From Gammaproteobacteria bacterium (GTDB lineage Bacteria; Pseudomonadota; Gammaproteobacteria; Xanthomonadales; Rhodanobacteraceae), in NCBI GenBank assembly GCA_021324095.1, contig JAJPJT010000067.1:1-51370 (forward strand): a stretch of DNA of 51,370 nucleotides, given 5' to 3'. Shown here piece by piece: positions 35,101 to 42,720 of the stretch. The notes beneath the pieces are model-generated. The model was not told the origin of the DNA. It was given only the letters and a program-made list of their open reading frames with translations, and made no database searches. The position numbers and the translations under genes were made by a program. The first letter of the stretch is position 1; every line of letters starts with the position of its first letter.

Positions 35101-35315
35101 GCCGCAAAAGTAGCACGGGTTGCGGCGGCGCACCAGCAAGGCTGCATTTGTGCGATCGTCCCTGATCGCCGCGTTGCCCAACGGATGCTTGCCGTCACGA
35201 TTCCAGAATCCCGAGCATCACAACGGCCATCCTTGGCCTGACTTTCACAACAGCCGCTTCGAATGAAGTTTCCCGTTCCTCAGCGAGTTGAAGTCTCGGG
35301 CCGCCTGCAGCGTTC

Positions 35316-35338
35316 AAATCGGCAGTCCCTGCCGATTT
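35316..35338 (-). terminator. Perfect 10-bp stem hairpin after the acetate-transporter-like gene
   Basis: AAATCGGCAG and CTGCCGATTT are exact inverted repeats around a 3-nt loop, 30 bp downstream of the stop at 35368 on the minus strand. The T-run is short (ATTT), so it may be a terminator or an mRNA-stabilising hairpin. The rest of 35101-35367 shows nothing I recognise except the phaR upstream region. Confidence 0.55.
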
Positions 35339-35367
35339 AGTCGCGACGGTCATTCAATGGTTCGCGC

Positions 35368-35961
35368 TCAGAACCCGCCCGATTTCTCGTCCGGCGGGGT
35401 TTCGCCCAACGGTAAGACTGAATGTCCGTGTATCTCGTTGATGATTTCCGCAGCGGCGAGGTAGATGCCCACGACGGCGGTGACCAGGCCAAGATAGCCA
35501 CCCAATTCGGCCAATGCACCGATGCGCGTCCAGCCATTCAACGCGAACGCGAGCAGTGACACGGTCAGGCCCAACGTGAACAGCATGCGGGCGACGCCGT
35601 CCTTGCACGCCGCCAGCCAGATGCAGAAGGCCAGGAATGCCCAGACGATGTAGTACCAGCCCAGAAAGCCCGGCGAGGGGCGGAACGGGGTCTCGTTCAA
35701 GAGGTGCTGTGACGCGAGCACGGCGACCCACCAGTAGGCGGAGAACGCAAGGAACACGACGGCATCGAGAGTACGCCCGCGCAGGCATTGCACGACGCCG
35801 GCGATCGCCATCACGCATCCACCCAGGACGACCGCCAGCGCCAGGGCAATTCCGCCGCCTTCGTCGGGGTTGAACCAACCGGCGGGAATCATGTTGTTCA
35901 TCCACAAGGTAAGCGCGAATGCCGCGTAACCGAGTGCCGAAACGTTCGCCGTTCTATTCAT
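35368..35961 (-). CDS. GPR1/FUN34/YaaH (SatP-like) membrane protein
   Basis: 197 residues from the ATG at 35959-35961 (GGAG upstream). Six membrane segments can be seen, beginning ALGYAAFALTLWMNNMIPAG and including GIALALAVVLGGCVMAIAGV, VFLAFSAYWWVAVLA, GWYYIVWAFLAFCIWLAAC and LVTAVVGIYLAAAEIINE. The order and length fit the acetate/succinate transporter family. However, the N-terminal NPxPLGL signature is degenerate (NVSALGY), so transport function is uncertain. Its proximity to phaR/phaB would fit acetyl-unit metabolism. Confidence 0.6.
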   Translation of the reverse strand: MNRTANVSALGYAAFALTLWMNNMIPAGWFNPDEGGGIALALAVVLGGCVMAIAGVVQCLRGRTLDAVVFLAFSAYWWVAVLASQHLLNETPFRPSPGFLGWYYIVWAFLAFCIWLAACKDGVARMLFTLGLTVSLLAFALNGWTRIGALAELGGYLGLVTAVVGIYLAAAEIINEIHGHSVLPLGETPPDEKSGGF

Positions 35962-36481
35962 GCCGGGCTCCAACTGCGACGAGTCACGACGTTTCCGCTT
36001 GTTCACGCAACGGACGTGTGTTCGCCTGATTATCGACACGCTGTGTGTAGAAACGGTCACGACTTGCGGCGACTTGCAACGTGATGCAGTTCTGCAACTC
36101 CGTTCATGTGAACGCGCGATCGGAGTCGACCCGCCGTGCAAGTGGGCTCGCTCGGCCACATGGTTCACTTCGGGCCGCATTGAGACGTGTTTCACATCCC
36201 GAACAGGCAGGACTTGGGGCGCAAAACATCTGCGCTTCACCGCGGAACAAGCTGGGGAACCACTCGCCACGTAGCCGCGACATGCGGTCGGCCACGCTGA
36301 ACGCATCGCGAAAGGCATGCTCGCCGGCTCGGCCTCTGGCGGACATTCGTCGAAGCGGCCGCTCGCATCTCTCATCGCCATCGCGCGCGAAGAAATGGTC
36401 GCGCTGACGGTCGCGAATTGCGTCGACGGCTCTCACGCGGCTTTCATCCAGCGATAACGTGGACCGAACCGGCCTGGCAGC
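35962..36481. other. 520-bp stretch without a recognisable gene
   Basis: Neither strand shows a credible start, ribosome-binding site and family-like sequence. It contains dispersed short TTCATGTGAACGCG/GTTCACTTCGG-like motifs and somewhat lower GC at 36000-36090. It may hold the promoter of the SatP-like gene. No transposase fragment is recognised. Confidence 0.5.
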
Positions 36482-37594
36482 TTACTCGCTGGCGCCGGCG
36501 ACCTGCACGATCGATTTGCCCTCGGCCGATACGGCGTGCAACTTGCGCGCGGGGACTGCGAACTCGATGCCGAGTTGGTCGAATGCATCCAGCATCGCGA
36601 GATTGATGCGTTGCTGGATTTCGACGAACGTGTTGTAGGCCGGATCGAGGACGTAATACACGAACTCGAAATCCAGCCCGAATTCGCCGAAGCCTGAGAG
36701 GTAGCCGCGGTCGAAGCGCGTCAGCTTTTCGCGCTCGATGAATCCGCGCACCCGCGCGACCGCGTCCGGAATCCTGTCGCGCGGCGTGTCGAACGGCAGC
36801 CGGAAATTGAACACGATGCGCCGTTCCCGCCTGCGCGAGTAGTTGTGGATCAGGTTCTTCAGCAGGACGGAATTGGAAACTGCCAGCTCTTCGCCCGAAA
36901 GCGACTGGATGCGCGTGGACTTGATGCCGACCTTGGTCACGGTGCCGAGTTCGTCACCGAACATGATGAACTCGCCGACTTCGAATGGCTTGTCCAGCCC
37001 GATCGCGACCGAAGAGAACAAATCGGTCAATACGTTCTGAAGCGCCAACGCCACCGCAACGCCGCCGACGCCGAGGCTGGCGATGAATGCGGTGATGTTG
37101 ACGCCGCCCTGGTTGAGCAGCACCAGCAACAGCGTCACCCAGACCACGAATTGCACGAGCCAGGTGAGCACGCCCAGCATCACGGGATTGACGGAGCGTG
37201 CGCCTTCATGGGTCGCGGAACGATTCAGCCACGACACGAGCAGCCGGCTGATCCAGAACGCGAGCTGCATGCCCACGAGGATCCAGGTCAGCAGGCGCGG
37301 AGCGCGTTGCACGTGCGCGGCTTGCGCCGCCGTGCGGCCGAAGTGCAGGAAGTCCAGCGCCGTGACGATCGCGATCAACAGCAGCAGTCAGCCGCGCGTG
37401 GCCGCCGCCACTTCGGCGGCGACGTGCAGGCCGGGCCGGTGCACGCGGTCGGCGAGCGTGTTCAGCCGCGACTTGAGGAACAATGCAACGCTGTGCGCGA
37501 TGATGTATCCGACCAATGCGCCCGCGCCTGCGACGACCCAGGCGAACGCGGAGTTGCCGAACCATTGACCGTGGAGCAGCCAGTCGCGTATCAA
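36482..37594 (-). pseudogene. MscS family mechanosensitive channel interrupted by an in-frame TGA
   Basis: One continuous frame encodes about 370 residues, broken by TGA at 37388-37390. The first 68 codons (from ATG 37594) contain a membrane helix (FAWVVAGAGALVGYIIAHSV); the following 302 codons give two further helices and the MscS pore (GGVNITAFIASLGVGGVAVALALQ-like, read in two parts) and beta-domain (DKPFEVGEFIMFGDELGTV, TRIQSLSGEELAVSNSVLL). Codons flanking the TGA (AATRG before, LLLLIAIVTALDF after) read as one smooth helix, so a TGG-to-TGA change or a sequencing error is likely. Restart at the TTG at 37378 would keep the pore but lose the first helix. MscS channels release solutes on osmotic downshock. 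Confidence 0.82.
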
Positions 37595-37633
37595 GGCGGG
37601 GTCACCCTTTGCAGACCAGGAAGCGGCGTGGCT

Positions 37634-38860
37634 TCACGCAGACGGCTTCGGCCCGGGGACCGCGTCTGCATCGCCCGGTTGCTGGAAGACCCGCTCCATC
37701 ACGAAATCGGCCGTCACCTGCTCGCCGGTCAGCAGCATTGCCGCGAGTTCGCCACCCAGGATTTGCGGCGCGATCACCACATCCGGCTGCACGAGCCGCA
37801 CACGCCCCAGATGGTGCGCATCGTTGACGGCCGCGACGGTGCGCGCGGTGCCCGCCAGCTCGCGCACGGCCAGCACCACGAACGCGTTTTCCGAATCGTC
37901 GTCCAGCATCGCCAGCACGGCTTGGGCCTTGTCGGCCCCGGCCTTGCGCAGCACGTCGCTGTCGCTGGGTTCTCCGATCACCCGGTCCACGCTCTGCGGG
38001 AGGGCGGTTTCCGGTTCCTGGCGCAGCAGCCGCGTAACGGGATGGCCGCGGCGCGCGAGTTCGCGCCACGTGTTCAGTGCGAGCGGCGTATTGCCGATCA
38101 CCACGAAATGATTTTCGCGTTGCATGCGGATGTCCTTGTGACTGACGATGCGTTGCAGGCTGCGGGTGACCAGCGGCGCGATCACGGCGGTCAGCGAAGT
38201 CGCGAAGACCGCGACGCCGAGGACGATGATCGACACCACGAACAGCTTGGCTTCGGTCGTTTGCGGCGTGATGTCGCCGTAGCCCACCGTACTCATCGTG
38301 ACCATCGCGAAATAAAGCGCGGTCACGAGGTCGGTGATTTTCGGATGAAACTCGGTCCCCAGGTAGAACGCGCCGAACACGGCGTAGAGCACCACCATTA
38401 CCAGCGAGGTGAGCGCGAACAGGGTGCCGGCGGTGAGGCTGCTGCGGTCGAACTGGCGCCAGGCGAAAGCGAGCAGCACCAGCACCAGGATGAAATACGC
38501 CAGCAGCAGGTGACCGTGCCCGAGGCGTCCGAAGTACATGGTCACGGCCGCGGCCGCGGCCAGCAGCAGCGCCATGAACCATGCGAGCCGCGAGCGGAAC
38601 AGCAGGCCCAGCGCCATGATCAGCATGCCGAGGCCGATGAGGATCGGCGGCAGCAGCGCAGGGTGGAGGTCTTGGCCGCCGCTCAGCAACTGGTCGACGA
38701 TATGCCTCCAGTGCCGGCCGAGATCGGTTTGCAACAACCAGAAGCCGCCAAGGCCCAGCAGGATCGCCAAGGGCACGTGCGGGAACCAGTGGCGCCCGCC
38801 GATGCGCTTGTGAAGTTGCTGGATCCTGTTGCGCAGGAATTGGGTCTGGCTGGGCAGCAT
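37634..38860 (-). CDS. Potassium channel with RCK/TrkA-N domain (Kch-like)
   Basis: 408 residues from the ATG at 38858-38860. Several N-terminal membrane segments (residues about 25-160) precede the pore loop with the K+ selectivity filter in AMVTMSTVGYGDITPQT. The C-terminal half is an NAD-binding RCK domain (NHFVVIGNTPLALNTWREL, VIGEPSDSDVLRKAGADKAQ, AVLAMLDDDSENAFVVLAVR). The protein is probably an inner-membrane ligand-gated K+ channel. It lies 39 bp before the damaged MscS gene in the same direction, forming a small osmotic-response pair. Confidence 0.88.
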   Translation of the reverse strand: MLPSQTQFLRNRIQQLHKRIGGRHWFPHVPLAILLGLGGFWLLQTDLGRHWRHIVDQLLSGGQDLHPALLPPILIGLGMLIMALGLLFRSRLAWFMALLLAAAAAVTMYFGRLGHGHLLLAYFILVLVLLAFAWRQFDRSSLTAGTLFALTSLVMVVLYAVFGAFYLGTEFHPKITDLVTALYFAMVTMSTVGYGDITPQTTEAKLFVVSIIVLGVAVFATSLTAVIAPLVTRSLQRIVSHKDIRMQRENHFVVIGNTPLALNTWRELARRGHPVTRLLRQEPETALPQSVDRVIGEPSDSDVLRKAGADKAQAVLAMLDDDSENAFVVLAVRELAGTARTVAAVNDAHHLGRVRLVQPDVVIAPQILGGELAAMLLTGEQVTADFVMERVFQQPGDADAVPGPKPSA

Positions 38861-38966
38861 GGCGCGTGGTCTGGAGCGGCTCGGTGCGGATTCTCTCCGA
38901 ACTGGCCGCACACCTTAACAAGGGTTGCGGTAGCGGCCAAGCGATGCGCTTGGCGTCATGGATCGG

Positions 38967-39491
38967 TCATGCAGGTGCAATCCGCAGCAACGGACTGGGC
39001 GGGCGATCGATGAACTCGCGGCGTACGTGCGCGAGCAGGTCCCGCTGGCTGCCGAACGGAAGCAGGTCGGCGGCTTCGTCGAACGAAACCCAACGGAACG
39101 CCGAATGCTCGTGGTTGAGGTGAACGATAGCATCGCCGGCCACACGCGCCACGAACGCGGGAACGACCTCGATGCAATCGGTCTGCGCGGAGTAGAACTG
39201 CTCGCAGAAACTGGTCACGTAGAGTTCTTCCGGCGCGAGGCCGGTCTCTTCGTACAGTTCACGGCGCGCCGCTTGCAATCCCGCTTCCGCGTCCAGGACA
39301 TGGCCGGCGATGTAGCTCCACGCGTCGCGCAGATAGGCGCCGGCACGGCGCACGACCAGCATCTGCATGTCGCCTCCGCTGCGGCGTATCGCGAGGATCG
39401 AAACCATGCTGCAGCGGATCGCGAGCCCGGGCATCTGGAATTCCAGCGTGCGAAGTACAGCAGTCTGGATCGTGCGCAGAAGAAATGCCAT
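38967..39491 (-). CDS. NUDIX hydrolase
   Basis: 174 residues. The Nudix box GHVLDAEAGLQAARRELYEETGL (in two parts: GHVLDAEAGLQ and AARRELYEETGL) near residue 65 has the GX5EX7REUXEEXGU pattern intact, so Mg-dependent hydrolysis of a nucleoside diphosphate linked to another group is expected. Substrate not predictable. The start has only a weak ribosome-binding site; the ATG at 39489-39491 gives the full fold. It is divergent from the M28 peptidase gene with 167 bp between. Confidence 0.85.
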   Translation of the reverse strand: MAFLLRTIQTAVLRTLEFQMPGLAIRCSMVSILAIRRSGGDMQMLVVRRAGAYLRDAWSYIAGHVLDAEAGLQAARRELYEETGLAPEELYVTSFCEQFYSAQTDCIEVVPAFVARVAGDAIVHLNHEHSAFRWVSFDEAADLLPFGSQRDLLAHVRREFIDRPPSPLLRIAPA

Positions 39492-39658
39492 GACCAGCTG
39501 TACGCCGGTCGGTCGGCACCGAAACGCGGAGTGGCCGGAGCCATGACGATTGCCCTATGCAAACCTTCCCGCGTCGGCGTAAAAAGGGGAGTTTCGCCTG
39601 CCTGCACGCGCAGTGCCGGGCGAGCTTGGTTCCTGGGGTCTGATCGGAGGGGTTGGCG

Positions 39659-41971
39659 ATGAAGCGAGTGCAGTTGCACAAATTCGGGCTGGCGTTGGCG
39701 TGCCTGTCGTTGACGTGGGCGGCGGGCGCCGCGGCTCCGCCTGCGCCGCCAGCATCGTCCGGCGGTGGAATGCTGGGTTTCACGGCCGCGAGCGCAGCGC
39801 AACAGCGCCAGCTCGAACAGCGCTTCGACTCGATGTTGAGCGCGAGCGAAATGCGCGACTGGCTGAAGCGGCTGTCCTCGGAACCGAACCAGGTCGGCTC
39901 GCCGCATGACAAGGTCAACGCCGAATGGATGCTGGCGCAGTTCAAGCAGTGGGGCTGGGACGCGCACATCGAGACCTTCGACGTGCTCTACCCGACGCCC
40001 GAGCAGGAACTCGTCGAAATGGTGGCTCCGACGACCTTCAAGGCGACGCTGCACGAGCCGCCGATCAAGGGCGATCCCACGTCGTACCTGTCCGGCGCGC
40101 TGCCGCCCTACAACGTCTACGGCGCCGACGGCGACGTCACCGGCGAACTGGTGTACGTCAACTACGGCATGCCGGATGATTACAAGGAACTCGCGCGCCT
40201 CGGCGTCAGCGTCAAGGGCAAGATCGTGATCGTGCGCTACGGCGGCGGTTGGCGCGGCCTGAAGCCGGAGCTCGCCTACCAGCACGGCGCGATCGGCTGC
40301 CTGATCTATTCGGACCCGCGCGACGATGGCTATTTCACTGGTGATCCGTTCCCGAAGGGTCCCACACGCCCGCCCGAAGGCGTGCAGCGCGGGTCGGTCG
40401 CGAAGATGCAGATCTATCCGGGCGATCCGACCACACCGGGCTACGGTTCCGTACCCGGTGCCAAGCACCTGCCGCTGAAGGACGTCAAGACGATCCTGAA
40501 GATTCCGGTGCTGCCGATTTCGTACGCAGACGCGACACCGCTGCTGAAGGCGATGGGCGGCCCGCTGGCGCCCGAAAACTGGCGCGGCGCGCTGCCGTTC
40601 ACGTATCACGTCGGAGCGGGTCCGGCCAAGGTGCACATGGTCGTGAAGTCGAACTGGGACCTGAAACCGATCTACGACGTGATCGCGAAATTGCCCGGAA
40701 CGGGCGACGCGGACCAGTGGGTGATCCGAGGAAACCACCATGACGGCTGGGTGTTCGGCGCGTTCGACCCATTGGCCGGCACGATCGCGTTACTCGGCGA
40801 GGCGAAGGCGATGGGCACGCTTTACAAGCAGGGCTGGCGGCCCAAGCGCACCATCGTGTACGCGAGTTGGGACGGTGAGGAGCCGGGACTGCTCGGGTCC
40901 ACCGAATGGGCGGAAACCCACGCAAAGGAGCTGCAGGCGAAGGCAGTCGCATACATCAACTCCGACACCAACGGCCGCGGCTTCCTGTTCGCCGGCGGCA
41001 GCCATTCATTGCAGCATCTGGTCAACCAGGTTGCCGCGGGCGTGACCGACCCCGAAAAAAAGGTGAGCGTGCAGCAGCGCCAACGCGCCCATCTCGACGT
41101 CGAGGCCGCGCAGAAGGGCGCCAGCCCGATGCTCAAGGAGACCGCGAAACTGGCGGGCGCGAACGGTGACATTCCGATCTCGCCCTTGGGTTCGGGATCG
41201 GATTACAGCGCGTTCCTCGAACACCTCGGCATCGCGACGCTGGACCTCGGCTTCGGCGGCGAAGCGAACCAGGGCGGGGTGTATCACTCGCGCTATGACG
41301 ACTTCGATCATTTCTCCCGCTTCGGCGACCCGACCTTCGACTACGGGGTCGCGCTGGCCGAGGTGGCGGGGCATATCGTGATGCGCACCGCCGACGCCGA
41401 AGTGTTGCCGATGCGGTTCGGCGATGTCAGCAGCACCCTCGATCGCTACGTCCAGCAGTTGCACAAGGAAGTCGACAGCGAGCGCAAGGCTGCCGAGGCG
41501 CAGCACAAGTTGCTGGACGCAGGCGCGTACAAGCTCGCGTCCGATCCGGATCACCCGGTGGCGCCGCCCGCACGCCTGTCGGACGTGCCGAACATCGACC
41601 TGGCGCCGCTGGATGCCGCTGCAAAGCAGTTGAAGGAGAGCGCACAAGCCTATGAAAAGGCTTATAACGCGCGAGCAGCCAAGGGTCTCGATATTCCGAG
41701 CTCCCAACTGCAGCAGGTCAACCAGATGATGGCCATGCTGGAGCAGCGCCTGCTGGATGCGCAGGGCCTGCCGGGGCGCCCGTGGTACAGGAACATGATC
41801 CAGGCGCCCGGCGAATTGACCGGCTATGCGCCGAAGACCATTCCCGCGGTGCACGAGGCTTTGGATGCGCGCGACTGGAGCCGCGCCGACAAATACGCCG
41901 CCGTCACGGCGAAGGTGCTCGACAACTATCGCGCGCAGCTCGACAAGCTGACGGCGTTGTTGCAGGAATAA
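39659..41971 (+). CDS. M28 family peptidase, glutamate carboxypeptidase II-like, secreted
   Basis: 770 residues from the ATG at 39659 (GGAGG upstream). A signal peptide (ALACLSLTWAAGAAA) is followed by a protease-associated domain (about 110-330, GELVYVNYGMPDDYKELARL). Next comes the M28 catalytic domain with the two-zinc ligands in GNHHDGWVFGAFDPLAG, SWDGEEPGLLGSTEW, INSDTNGRGF and VYHSRYDDFDHFSRFGDP. The C-terminal 200 residues are a transferrin-receptor-like dimerisation domain. This is the layout of GCPII/PSMA. It probably removes C-terminal Glu or acidic residues from peptides in the periplasm. It is followed by an intergenic repeat. Confidence 0.93.
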   Translation: MKRVQLHKFGLALACLSLTWAAGAAAPPAPPASSGGGMLGFTAASAAQQRQLEQRFDSMLSASEMRDWLKRLSSEPNQVGSPHDKVNAEWMLAQFKQWGWDAHIETFDVLYPTPEQELVEMVAPTTFKATLHEPPIKGDPTSYLSGALPPYNVYGADGDVTGELVYVNYGMPDDYKELARLGVSVKGKIVIVRYGGGWRGLKPELAYQHGAIGCLIYSDPRDDGYFTGDPFPKGPTRPPEGVQRGSVAKMQIYPGDPTTPGYGSVPGAKHLPLKDVKTILKIPVLPISYADATPLLKAMGGPLAPENWRGALPFTYHVGAGPAKVHMVVKSNWDLKPIYDVIAKLPGTGDADQWVIRGNHHDGWVFGAFDPLAGTIALLGEAKAMGTLYKQGWRPKRTIVYASWDGEEPGLLGSTEWAETHAKELQAKAVAYINSDTNGRGFLFAGGSHSLQHLVNQVAAGVTDPEKKVSVQQRQRAHLDVEAAQKGASPMLKETAKLAGANGDIPISPLGSGSDYSAFLEHLGIATLDLGFGGEANQGGVYHSRYDDFDHFSRFGDPTFDYGVALAEVAGHIVMRTADAEVLPMRFGDVSSTLDRYVQQLHKEVDSERKAAEAQHKLLDAGAYKLASDPDHPVAPPARLSDVPNIDLAPLDAAAKQLKESAQAYEKAYNARAAKGLDIPSSQLQQVNQMMAMLEQRLLDAQGLPGRPWYRNMIQAPGELTGYAPKTIPAVHEALDARDWSRADKYAAVTAKVLDNYRAQLDKLTALLQE

Positions 41972-41977
41972 GGTCGT

Positions 41978-42070
41978 CCCCCTCACCCGCCAGGCGCTTG
42001 CGCGCTTGTCTCCCTCTCCCCACAGGGGAGAGGCGGCCGTAGGCCGAGCGCGTAGCGCTGGGTGAGGGGG
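41978..42070. repeat. Intergenic CCCTCACCC/GGGTGAGGG palindromic repeat
   Basis: The 93-bp element begins CCCCCTCACCC and ends GGGTGAGGGGG, with an inner hairpin CTCTCCCC-acag-GGGGAGAG and a smaller GCGCGTAGCGC. It is the free intergenic form of the sequence type found inside argE' and dnaE. It starts seven bases after the M28 stop and may also act as a 3' hairpin. Confidence 0.85.
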
Positions 42071-42155
42071 CGCGCACTGCGCCAGCCGACTTACCGTTGC
42101 GGTCACGCCGACGCGGGAGGATGATGATTGCTCGTCCCCCATTCCGGTGGCCGCC

Positions 42156-42593
42156 ATGCGTCGCATCATCTGGATTCCGTTGCTGCTGGTTGCCTGGCTG
42201 GCAGCATGCGCGCAACAACCGGCGCGAACATCGTCTTCCCACCACGCGTCCCGAACCATCGACTACGGCAAGTACGTGCAGGGCACGGTGCCGTGGTTCA
42301 ATTTCACGTCCTTGTACAGTTGGGACTCGAATCAACTCGGTTACGTCGTGGTCTGGACCAGCCCGGTTCGGGCCTATCGCCTGCAACTGGTGGGGCCGTG
42401 CCTGGGGCTCCAGACCGGAGGGGGCATGATCGGCCTCACCTCGCACGACGGCATGGTGAGTTCCAATCGTGATGCAGTGCTTGCCGGCGGCGATCGCTGC
42501 AGGATCATGCGGATCGAGCGGCTGGATGCGCGCGCGATCCGCGCAGCCCGTTCCGGACGCAAACCATCTCCCGAAAAGCAGGACGGGCCGTAA
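42156..42593 (+). CDS. DUF6491-like lipoprotein
   Basis: 145 residues from the ATG at 42156 (a GTG three codons upstream is possible). The N-terminus MRRIIWIPLLLVAWLAACAQQ has a lipobox (LAAC), so it should be lipid-anchored. The body (VPWFNFTSLYSWDSNQLGYV, VWTSPVRAYRLQLVGPCLGL, GDRCRIMRIERLDA) follows the pattern of DUF6491 proteins, frequent in xanthomonads and of unknown function. Two Cys (GPCLG and GDRCR) could form a disulfide. Family call by eye. Confidence 0.7.
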   Translation: MRRIIWIPLLLVAWLAACAQQPARTSSSHHASRTIDYGKYVQGTVPWFNFTSLYSWDSNQLGYVVVWTSPVRAYRLQLVGPCLGLQTGGGMIGLTSHDGMVSSNRDAVLAGGDRCRIMRIERLDARAIRAARSGRKPSPEKQDGP

Positions 42594-42720
42594 CGGCTTC
42601 GGCAACAAGGGGATCGCGCGGGGCGCGTCCGCACGCCAATGCGTCGCAGATGCGCGCCCGGCTCGCTCGGGGCGTCCACGCGGTTACCCGTTGTGACCGG
42701 ATCCCGAATCGTCTGGTCAG

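Noticed and set aside
36104..36436. Possible gene on the minus strand in the 520-bp gap
   Set aside because: The frame is short, Arg-rich and lacks a ribosome-binding site or any recognisable motif.
37388..37390. Selenocysteine or programmed readthrough at the TGA in the MscS gene
   Set aside because: No SECIS-like hairpin evident just downstream, MscS proteins are not selenoproteins, and a point change or sequencing error is simpler.
37602..38921. Alternative minus-strand frame overlapping the K+ channel
   Set aside because: It overlaps the K+ channel in another frame, is Arg/Ala-rich and has no TVGYGD filter; the channel frame is clearly the real one.
36845..39013. Long plus-strand frame of 722 codons
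   Set aside because: It runs antisense through the MscS, K+ channel and NUDIX genes and is rich in Gln, His and Arg; no domain is recognisable.
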